Assembly: GCA_018398585.1 (NCBI GenBank)
Contig: JAGTTD010000009.1
Coordinates: 10,235,193-10,299,192, forward strand
DNA: 64,000 bases
Direction of reading: 5' to 3'
Source: Simmondsia chinensis
Lineage: Eukaryota; Streptophyta; Magnoliopsida; Caryophyllales; Simmondsiaceae
The notes beneath the pieces are model-generated. The model searched no databases and was not told the DNA's origin. It worked only from the letters and a program-made list of their open reading frames with translations. Below are positions 44,470 through 54,168 of the stretch, piece by piece. Position 1 is the stretch's first letter. Each line of letters begins with the position of its first letter. Position numbers and translations under genes: made by a program.

Positions 44470-47400
44470 AAGTGCTCATTTAAGTTGCTTCAAGTGACTT
44501 GGACTTGGTGGATTTTCCGGTTGTTCAGCTGCAACACTTTTTCGGCTTGGATAGATTTTGGTTGCTGCAGTAAGACACCATTTGCTTCAGCTATGGGCGG
44601 CTTTTGCGTCGTATGGGCATTTCTCTTAACCTATTTTTTAAGGAGGGACACATGAAACATGGGGTGAATATAAGAATGTGATGGTAAGTCGAGCTTGTAC
44701 GCCAAATTTCGAATTTTCTCAAGAATTTTGTAGGGACAGAAGTAACGTGCACACAACTTGACGTTGCGCTGAACAGCCACAGTTGATTGTCTATAGGGTT
44801 GTAATTTGAGGTAGACCATGTCCCCAACATCATAGTTCTTCTCTACCCTCTTCTTATCCGCATAATACTTCATTCGGGCCCGAGCTTGTTAGAGATTGTC
44901 CTTAAGCGATTGCAAGATCTGTCTCCCCTGCTGCACAAGCTGCGTTGCTACTAAATCAGTGAGTTTGGGCTGTCGGATCAGCATAGGAGAAGGTGGAGAG
45001 TATCCATACAATGCTCGGAAGGGGGTTGTGCCAATGGTTGTGTGGAAATGTGTGTTGAACAAAAATTCGGCTAAGGAAAGCCAACGGTTCCACTCCTTGG
45101 GCTTCGAGAAGACCATGTTCCGGAGATATTGCTCCACACATTGGTTGACTCGTTCGGTTTGTCCATCCGTTTGGAGATGGTAGGAAGAGCTAAGAGCCAA
45201 CGGGGTTCCCATGAGTTTGAACAATTCCCTCCAAAAATTGCTTGTGAAAATTTTGTCTCGGTCCGACACGATGGATTGGGGCAATCCATGTAGCTTTTAG
45301 ATGTTGTCGAGGAAGAGCTTTGCCAACTTCTCTGCAGTAACGGGTCGAGTAAGAGCAAGAAAATGACTATATTTGGTGAAGCAATCCACCACGACCCATA
45401 TGACCTCCTTGCCTCGGATTTTGGTAGCCCCTCAATGAAATCCATACTAATGTGAACACAAGCACCGTCCGGAATGGGAAGAGGTTGAAGAAGTCCTTTG
45501 CATCACGGATCTCCTAATTTTGTTTGTTGGCAAACTTCACAAGACTTCACATACATCCTTTTTCATGCTCGGCCACGTGAAATAAACTTTAATTCGTTGA
45601 TAGGTGCCTTCCACACCCTCGTGACCTCCCCAAGCAGCGTCGTGTGAGGCTCAGATGACCTGTTTTCTCAAGTCGGTAGTAGCTCCAATATACAGTTTGC
45701 CTTGTACTCGCAGAAGACCATTCTGTACTGTTGTTTCGGTGTGTTCTGCAGCAGATTTTGCACCGGTCGGTAGCACTGCAGCAGCCACCTTTTCGCTAGC
45801 AAATGGATCCCCCTCGTAGGACTTGTGTAGCTCTTCGACCCAAGAAGGAATTACCACTGAAATGGCTGAGCATGTGCCTGAAACAGTGTCCTCAAAACGC
45901 CTTGACAGTGCATCTGCAGCTGTGTTTTCTTTGTCACTTCTATACTGGATATCGTAATCAAGGCCTAACATTTTCATCAAGCCTTTCTTTTGAATTCTTG
46001 GCATGATCTTTTGTTCAAGGAGATATTTGAGGCTTTGGTGATCCGTCCGAATGGTGAATTTATGACCCTCCAAATAATGCCTCCATTTCTCCACGGCTAA
46101 GAGAATTGCGAGGTACTCCTTTTCGTAAGTCAACATCGCCTGATGTTTGGGGCTTAGAGCTTGACTTAGATATGCGATGGGCCTTCCTCTTTGAGAGAGA
46201 ACAGCCCCAATACCAGTACCACTTGCATCGGTCTCTAAAACGAAGCCTTCGGCGAAATTCGGCATTGTCAACACCGGGGCTTCACACATGGCGGCTTTGA
46301 GAGCTTCAATAGCGGCCTGAGCCTTCTCGTTCCACCCAAAAGCATCCTTCTTCAAGAGCTCCGTTAAAGGTTTGCAAATGGAGCCATAACCTTTAATGAA
46401 TTTTCGATAATATCCGGTTAATCCCAATAACCCTCGCAAGTGCTTCAAGGTGATCGGGGTTGGCCACTCTTGCATTGCTCGGATCTTGTTACAATCAGTA
46501 GCTACACCCTCTGATGAGATGATATGACCCAGATATTTAAGCTTCTCTTGAGCAAACGAGCACTTGGACAATTTTGCAAAAAAACCGGTATTGCATCAAG
46601 ATGAATACTTGTCGAAGATGTGTGAGGTGGGCCTCATATGTCGGACTGTAAATCAATATGTCATCGAAGAATACCAGCACCGGCTTCCTCAAATAAGGCT
46701 TGAAGACATCATTCATAGCCACTGGAAAGTAGCCGGAGCGTTTGTTAAACCGAATGGCATAACAACGAACTCGAAATGGCCATGATGAGTTTGAAAAGCG
46801 GTCTTGTATATATCTGATTCGAGAACTCGGATCTGATGATACCCTTGCCATAAGTCCAGCTTGGAAAAGAAGCACGCTCCATGAAGCTCATCAAGCAAGT
46901 CATCTATGACAGGTATCGGGAATTTGTCTTTCGCGGTCAGAGTATTCAAACGGCGGTAATCGATGCACATACGGGATGTCCCATCCTTCTTCTTTACAAG
47001 GATCACGGGTGAAGCAAAAGGGCTTCGGCTTGGTCTAATGAAGCTCAACCGAAGTAATTCCTCCACTTGCCTCTCTATCTCAGCATTTTGCCCATGGGGG
47101 TACCGATATGGCCTAATTTTGAACGGATCGGCATTTCCTCGCCAAGGTGTGGCGTGATCCACGCTCCTTTGAGGAGGGAGGCTCTTAGGCTCTTCAAAGA
47201 TGTCCCCAAACTCGTCAATTAAAGTCTGAAAAGCAGGAGGGTGAATCGGTTGCTGCATAACCGAGCTCACCATGAATAAATGCCGGATCCATTGTATCGC
47301 CTTCTTTTCAATTCCACCTTGCACATCCTTTGCCTTGATCAATTTGAGCTGAGCTTCCTCAGACATGCCTTGCAAAGATACCTTGGTGCCATGAACCTCA

Positions 47401-49239
47401 AAAGCCACGGTCATTTTATCGAAGTCGAAAACAACCGGGTTGAAGGTCCTCATCCAATCTACTCCGAGCACCATGTCACAACCACCCAAAGGAATCACTC
47501 AGAAATAAAGGTGAAATGATGACTTTTCATAGACCAAGGGAAGGCTATGCATTTGTTTTGTGTTGTCAAGGAATTTCCATCCGCTACCATAACCGCCAAC
47601 GGATGAGTTTTCGTCACTTCGTGCTTGACCTTCTTAATAAACTTCGGATCAATGAAACTGTGAGTGCTTCCACTATCGATGAGGATAATAATGGAGTGTT
47701 TCCCAGCCCGTCCTTTGATTTTTATCGTGTTATGAGCTCCGCTTCCGGTTAGAGCCTTCATGGAAATTTCGACCTCGTCATAACTTAAGCAGCCTTGTGA
47801 AATGCATTCGGTATCTTCCTGTTCTGCATCAGATTCCCCACTGTCAGCTTCATTTTCTGTAGGTGCTCGGCTGCCTTTTACATACATAAGTGCTTGTGAT
47901 TTGCACCGATGCCCGGGCTGATACGGTTGGTTGCATCGAAAACAAAGTCTAGCTGAGAACCGGTCACTGCTTTTGCTGCTGTTAGTCTTGTTCTGCTACA
48001 GGGGGGCTCTCGGCTTGCTGCTGGCTGAATGCTTCCCTTTATCATAAGAAGGGACTTGAGTTGCTTCTACCAATTTTGCCTTGTTGTAAGCGCTGGACAA
48101 AGTCTTAGGACCAATGGCTTTCACCATGTTTTTGATCCTAGGCTTAAGGCCGCTCACATAGCACGACACATAGTAGGACTCGGCATCTTCGGGAGCAATG
48201 GTCAAAACGGACATCAAATTTGCTCTCAAGTTCTCGAACCTGAGCATATACTCTCTCACGGTTGATGTTTGGACTAGCTTATTAAAGCTATCCACAACAT
48301 CGGTAGATTCTCCTTCTCCATACCGCTCACACATCTCCTCTACGAATTGGCCTCAAGAAAGATTTGGTTTGGATTTCAACAAACTGTAATACCAAACCTC
48401 GTGATTTCCATGTAAGTGTATTGCTGCGAGTTGGAGCTTCTCCTCCTCCGGTACAGTGTAGTATAAGAAGAAACGATCGCATCTTCTTAACCACGACTCT
48501 GGTTGCTTCCCATCGAAAGGGTCGATCTCCACCCTTGGCTGTCGGTACGAGCTACTTCTGCCACCCAAAGTGTTGTCATTGGACTCAGTTCTTTGCTGAT
48601 AACATCGTTCCGGAGGTCTCACAAAAGGTTCGATCTCTTCAGTTGCTGCATCCGGTTGAGCATTTGACAGTCGAGGCTGACTGTCGGGGGGTTTTGGTGC
48701 TGCTGTAGAGCCGTTTTTCTCAAAGTTTGAGACTTAATCTGGACTTTCCACATCAAGATCATGTTGCAAAGGCTAAGATTCAACTGGTCTGACGTAGGTA
48801 GATGGCCCTACATTGGTCTGAATTTTGGGTGTTTTACCAGGGTCTCATGCATGTTCGAAGTTCTGTCTTTCACTGGGTTGTTACTGCTCAGATCGTTGTT
48901 GAGGAAAAATCTGACTAGCTGGCTTTAAAATTGCATCCACACTTGATTCTTTGTGCTTGTTCATCTGGTCTTGTAAATTTTCAAGTCGTTTCTCCAATTG
49001 TTGCAGCCGATCTTCTTTTTTTCATCTTTTTCCATCAATATTTTCAGAATTTGATGATTACTCTCGGTTTGGCTTCTACTCTCGGCACTTTGTTGCTTAA
49101 GTTCAGCAAATTCTTGATCAAACTTGGCCTCCATGTTCTTTAGTTGATCACGCAGCTCTTGATTTCTATCATTTGAAGCATCAACAACCGAAACCGCACC
49201 ACCACCAGCTCCTGATCTTGTTCTAACTCCTTCGGACAT
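44470..49239 (-). pseudogene. gag-pol: gag-pol of R-3, heavily broken
   Basis: Starts at ATG 49239 (MSEGVRTRSGAGGG). Readable pieces in order: 49239-48961 (Gag N-terminus, coiled coil; a short indel near 49020 shifts the frame), 48622-48353 (Gag core), 48334-47996, 47887-47495 (protease LIDSGSTHSFID), 47498-46713 ([10 protein letters not shown]-part with [19 protein letters not shown]), 46875-46537 ([11 protein letters not shown]), 46571-45651 (RNase H LETDASGTGIGAVLSQ; ADALSRR), 45445-44889 (integrase MDFIEG, IVSDRD, TDGQTERVNQ in two frames) and 44873-44631 (GPY/F-like FCPYKILEKI, where Gly is replaced). At least six frame changes or stops, so it cannot make a polyprotein. Confidence 0.9.
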
Positions 49240-49305
49240 TTTTTTTGTTTGTGTTTAAGCTAGCTTAATCAAGGTTTCGATTGATAAACCAGCTCCGATA
49301 CCAAT

Positions 49306-49708
49306 TTTTAGGTTCCCAAAATTAATTTGGAAACCTAACCTTGTAGAAGAGAATTTAAGATGAGAAAAGAATTGAAGGGGATAAGAAGTATAGAGAAGGG
49401 GGTGAGAAAATCAGAAATTTTCAATAAAAGAATTGTATTAATTTCATTGGATGATCAATTACATTCATAAGCACTGAATTTACACAATCTTAATCCATGG
49501 AATCATGCCCAGCTGATCTTATGTATTTTTACCGCCCAGCTGTAACCGACTTAACTCAACTCCAGCTGATGTGTTGGAATCTGCAGATTTTGGCGCCTGA
49601 TTTGATCTACTTATTGCATTAATATGCCTATTACAATATAAGGACTAAAAATTATAAGTAATGCTAAAATTTAAATGAATTACAAGTAAATTTTATTAAT
49701 TTGTAACA
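49306..49708 (-). repeat. 5' LTR of R-3
   Basis: 403 bp; the TG end next to the primer site reads TT on the plus strand. Lacks about 28 bp present in the 3' LTR (44197-44226 area). Confidence 0.92.
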
Positions 49709-49713
49709 TAATC

Positions 49714-50578
49714 AACAAAAACAGTTTTGATACTGAATTAGTCCAATTTTATATGATCAAGAATTCAATTCTGAATTCTGAACTTGAGGAGTTGTGTACT
49801 GCATTATTGATCTGCAAGTGCCTGGAAATTGCTTCGGTTGGGATAAATTTGATTGAGTTACATTGAAGAAAGTTTAATTGATCAATATTTGATGATTACA
49901 TTCAACACCAGAACTGATTCAGATTAAATTTAGGAGAATTGATCAAGCATTAATTGCTGGAGTTGAGTGCTGAAGCAAGCAGTAGCTGCTGAAGTGAGTG
50001 CTGAGCATAATCGATCTTGATTAGAAATTCCTCTGATCACTTGGAGAAGAAGTTTAAAGTGAGCTATTGGATCAACATTACACTTGATCATAATTAGAAG
50101 ATCAAAAACAAGCTGATTTGAGGTTAATTTTGGTTCTACAATTCAGTTGTTGAGCTTGAGGTAACGATTTCTGGACTTCAAGTTACAATTCGATCAGGAT
50201 CTGTGTTGTTGTTGATTTGTGATATAATTGGTGTTAATAAGCATAGAAGTGGTGAGAATTCATCAGAATCTGCGTTTGATTCTTAAGAATTATATGTTAT
50301 TGAGTTGAGTTTTGCTCGGACGAGAATTTGACAATGAACTGAGAACCAGAAGTGCGAAATCTGATTTCGCTCTTTAAGATTGCTTTGAGTATTGTGTTGA
50401 GGACTTGATTGAGATCTAGCGTCGAGCTTAATTCAGAATTGTGAGTCTGTTAAGAAACATCGCAGTTAGGGATTCTGGTTTTAGTTTTCTCTGAGTCGAA
50501 GTTCGTCAGTTAGTGTTTGGAATCTGCGGCGTTACTTAGCAGAATCAAGTACGAAATTCAGTTGCATACGCAAGAGGA
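49714..50578 (+). other. Leader of X-4 (after R-3)
   Basis: Non-coding leader continuing from 43876-43951; related to the X-2 and X-3 leaders (for example AATTGCTTCGGTTGGGAT near 49826, CTTGATCATAATTAG near 50083). Confidence 0.65.
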
Positions 50579-53116
50579 ATGGGAGCCACAACTAATTCCG
50601 AGTTATCTTTACTACCCTAATTCAAGGAGATCATACAACGCTCTCATGAAAAATTGTTGTAGCGATTAGAAGAGATTTCATCTGAGATGAGGTAGAGGAA
50701 ATTGTTGTACGAAATTGTTCAGCCTAAGGAGCGTCTAAATTTGCAAGAGCAGAGCAATAGACCGCCTGTGGTTGCCTTAATTAAGTCCAATTCAGTTATG
50801 GGAGATTGGGATGATCCACTGGAAGAAGTTACGATGCTTGTTGATCAACAAGAACTAACTCAAGATGCTGATTTTATTGATGTATATGCTGGTATACAAG
50901 GGTTGGATATAGCAAAACCTTTGATTTCAACTGAAAAATTTGATACTACTGCTATAATATCAATGAATACATCACCCAATCTATTAAGTATCACTCCATG
51001 GCAAGCTGGTGTGCAGAATCGAAGCATCTTCACTGTTGAACAATCTCATTCTGTGGAGAAATCAATTGTTGCTGCTGTGGTACGATTTGATGCAGAACAA
51101 AGTGCGCTTTGGAGTGGAGAAAAGGTGTATTCCAATACACACGTTTATGACGAGTTGCCTCCTGATCCGGGAGAAGATACTCAAGGATATGTGAAGCCAA
51201 AAAGAGTCAATTTTCTACTGGAAAGAAGTAATCGAGCTGGGAGAGTGCGTTTCAAGGTTCACAACAAACAAAGCTTGGTTCCTATGCAAGCAATTGAGTT
51301 GATGGATTTGTATAAAAGATGGAATGTGGGTACACAGGTTTCTGATCAGATCCACATCAGTACAATAGATGCTTTAAATGATGTAATTGATGTTGGTAGC
51401 CCCTTTGACCCAGGAAAGGGTGAATTACAAGCGATTGGAGAAGTTAGGCCTTTGGTGCTACTGTTTGATGATGCAAAATTCAGTGCCAGTGCAAGCAATG
51501 GTGGAAAAATTGTAGCAGCTATGGCTCATGGTGAAGATAACATCAAAGCAAGCTTTGAGGAAAGGAATTTTACATGTTGCAAGCTGCATAATTAAGATCG
51601 TGAAATTGAAGTCCCAATTGTTCCGGAATTGGTGTTGCTTCGGTTCAAATCACAAGCATTTCCTTGAAGGGATGGTAGTTGTTGTTAGTTGGTGGTTTGA
51701 GGAGATGGTGGGCCGCTGGTATGACCTCACGGCTGGAGCTCTAAGCCAAGTAAAGACAAAGATGATAGCACTTGGAAGTTGGAACAAACAGCAACTGAAA
51801 GGAGCTGATCAAATTCAGGACCTGAATGTGTTTGGGGTGATATGTTGTGGTTGTTCTGAATGGAAAAATTATATGCACAAGCTTCAATATTTTCTTGATG
51901 TTTGGATGGAAAAGATCAGTGCACCATTAAGGATAATTCCTGCTAAAATTAGAGTAAACATCAGCAAGGGAGTTTGGAACAGATCAGCTCTAGACGTGAA
52001 GAAATTTACAGCTGTTCAAGAGTTCTGTTAGTGTCTCCACTTGTTATATTTGTTACTCATGTTTGAGATGGTTGACAAGAAAGCGAAGCTTGATCATTTG
52101 AGGTGTGTTTGGTGGCTGGCTGAGCTTGGGATCCAGGAAAGCATTGTGGACAGGCTAGAAAGTGTGAGCTGCAGCACTATCAATGTTGGTTGGAATGTTT
52201 TGGGAGTTCAGGTTATAACAGTGAGTCTTTGGCATTCACAATGGCTCATGAAAACTTAGTTGGTGTGTTCTATGTAAGAGGTTGGAAGGAAAAGGCTGAG
52301 ACTTTCAGATTGTACAAGTTCTCACTCAAGATTCAAGCAATGGAAGTATTGGAGGCTGCTGAACATTTTTGGAGAATTACGATTCCTTCACTGTCAGCAG
52401 TAAATGAGTTGCTCAGATTGAGTGTGGTTGGTGCTAATATGGCCTTTGGAAGATGTATTAACTTGTTCGCATCAAGAAGCTTCCTTGTGGACAAGAATCG
52501 AGCTGAAATTTGTGATATCCGCAGCTATGCGTTGTCTTGGTCATACACTGCTGAAATTTTGAGTTCTGCAGCAAATCATGTGGAATTGGAAAGCAGTCAA
52601 GAGTATGTTGAGCTTGGTTTGAGATGGTTTAGCAAGTGGATTTTTAAGCAATACAAATTTTCGGTAAGACTCAAGATGAAAGAGTTGCAGCTGCATTCCT
52701 ATGGGGTTTTAATGTGTTTTGTTACCATAATCAAGATATGGGCCTGTTTGTGCTGCACTGGGACATGTCCACAAGCTAATTTTGATGCTTGGTTCTCTGG
52801 GTTTGAGTTTGGAAGGCCTCCCGAGAGGTTAAAGGACTTCATATGCAGTTTTATGGGTTCAATGAAATTCAAGTTCTATTATGCAGCTTACTACAAGCAG
52901 AAATTCAGATGTATTGATGCATTTTATGGTTCTCTGCAGCAGGATAGAGTTTTGAGCCATATCAACTACATTATGTGGTGTCGTGGATGTGGGGTTGATG
53001 TGTGGTTAGATCAGTGCAGACCCCCTGAAGGGTATTATACATTCAAAGGCAAGCATTGTGTTGAAACAAGATGTCATCCTCATGTATCAGCTGCATTTCA
53101 GATTGAGTTGCTTTAG
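50579..53116 (+). pseudogene. ORF-X of X-4
   Basis: The frame opens at ATG 50579 (MGATTNSELSLLP) with three early stops, then is open to 51595: STEKFDTTA, NTSPNLLS, SGEKVYSNTHVYDELPPDPG, VKPKRVNFLLERSNRAGR, IDALNDVIDVGSPFDP, VRPLVLLFDDAKFSASAS, NIKASFEERNFTCCKLHN. After a stop and a frameshift near 51645 comes 51528-52259 (WYDLTAGALSQVKTKMIALG, VFGVICCGCSEWKNYMHKLQ). A second shift leads to 52190-53116 (VELGLRWFSKWIFKQYKF, FEFGRPPERLKDFICSFMG, KFYYAAYYKQKFR, DQCRPPEGYYTFKGKHC), ending at TAG 53114-53116. Only a few lesions break about 840 codons, so this and X-3 are the best templates for the family. Function unknown. Confidence 0.82.
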
Positions 53117-53208
53117 ATGCCTTCAGCTACAGAACTTTAGCAAGAAGTTCATCAATTCAGCTATCTTTTCATAAGCAATAAGTGATCTTCAATGTTACAA
53201 CTCTCTTC

Positions 53209-53246
53209 CATTCTTGAGGACAAGAATGTTTTCAAGGGGAAGGGAA
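53209..53246 (+). other. Pre-PPT hairpin and polypurine tract of X-4
   Basis: CATTCTTG-AGGA-CAAGAATG at 53209-53228; AAGGGGAAGGGAA at 53234-53246 abuts the LTR. Identical to the X-1 hairpin. Confidence 0.82.
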
Positions 53247-53765
53247 TGTTATGATTCGAGAATCAAAAGCATGAGCTGCTGGTGTCCTGGTTGCTGACTA
53301 GCTGCTGTCGTCCTGCTATGGTCGATGAGTTACCGCTATATGATGATGGTTTAGCTTAGGAAAGTTGTAATAGCCTTAGTTGGTGTTGCGTGGGTAATAG
53401 GTTGCAGCAGCAGGCTGCATAATGTGTGGGGCTTGTGTTAGTTGTAAGGCTGTTGGTTGTTGGTGCCAATAGATTAGTAGGTAGTAGTTGTTAGTTAGAT
53501 ATTTTAGTTGAATTAGATATTTTATAGTTAGAGTCGGTTAGCTTGTGAAGTCTAGATTCATGGTATTACTTTGCTTGTTATTTTCTATAAGTAACTAGTC
53601 TTGTGTAATTGGAACTCATTCAATGGAATATCAAACCAATCTCTTTGATATTAAACCTTCTTTCTCTCATCTAATTCTCTCCATTTTCTCATCACCTTCA
53701 CTTCTTTCTCATCCCATACTCTCTTTATCTTGGGTTAAGATCAAGTTTTAATCTCGATCTTAACA
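53247..53765 (+). repeat. 3' LTR of X-4
   Basis: 519 bp, TGTTATGATTCGAG...GATCTTAACA, roughly 92% identical to the 5' LTR by eye. Confidence 0.93.
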
Positions 53766-53770
53766 TATAA

Positions 53771-53930
53771 GCAGTGGATCCTCTTGTACGAAAGAAAGTA
53801 TTGATGATAATGAATTGATTTCTCTCTCTCATATTAATGTTCTCTCTATTTCTCATCTCTGTTCACTTCTTTCTCATCTCATACTCTATTATCCTTAGAT
53901 TATTATCAAGATTTGTCTTCAATCATGACA
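53771..53930 (+). repeat. 3' LTR of N-2, right part
   Basis: Continues the LTR interrupted at 43342; pyrimidine-rich U5, end AATCATGACA, then TSD AAATA. Confidence 0.9.
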
Positions 53931-53935
53931 AAATA

Positions 53936-54074
53936 GTTAATGGTTGAGGTCAAAAACGTGCAGTTCATAATTAGGCGCATTCATTAGTCACAGTGAGTCC
54001 CTTTTGCATGTTTGTTTGGCTTTCACATTTTCGGCAACCACACGTACAAAATTTTAAACAAAATAGAGCAAACA
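53936..54074 (+). repeat. LTR-a of G-2, right part
   Basis: Matches 58903-59040 (TGGTTGAGGTCAAA.., then a GTGAGTC and GTTT.G.TTTCACATTT stretch). Followed by CGCCTTT and the primer site TGGCGCCCA (54082-54090), tRNA-Lys-like, unlike the tRNA-Met site of X, N and R. Confidence 0.8.
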
Positions 54075-54168
54075 CGCCTTTTGGCGCCCACAGCGAGAGG
54101 CTTGAAACCAGACTTCAATAATTTTAGCCCATCTTGGATTACAAAAATGTAGTTGCCGCCATTCGCCA

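Larger units (their letters stand above)
43952..49708 (-). mobile_element. R-3: Ty3/gypsy chromovirus, sister of R-2
   Basis: 5757 bp on the minus strand. LTRs 49306-49708 (5') and 43952-44382 (3'); TSD TAATC (43947-43951; 49709-49713); primer site at 49292-49303 (TGGTATCGGAGC). Its proteins match R-2 closely but the frame is broken in many places. Confidence 0.94.
43343..53765 (+). mobile_element. X-4: non-autonomous LTR element encoding ORF-X
   Basis: LTRs 43343-43861 and 53247-53765, both 519 bp; perfect TSD TATAA (43338-43342; 53766-53770). It is inserted in the 3' LTR of N-2 and is itself interrupted by R-3 in the leader. Without R-3 it is about 4.66 kb. Confidence 0.94.
27759..53930 (+). 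mobile_element. N-2: non-autonomous LTR element, host of the nest
   Basis: LTRs at 27759-28180 and 43081-43342 plus 53771-53930; perfect TSD AAATA (27754-27758; 53931-53935). After removing X-3 and X-4 with their cargo the element is about 4.6 kb. It carries a decayed RRM-type coding region and no enzyme domains. Its paired LTRs differ most of all nested elements (about 15% by eye), fitting its position as the oldest of the nest. Confidence 0.9.
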
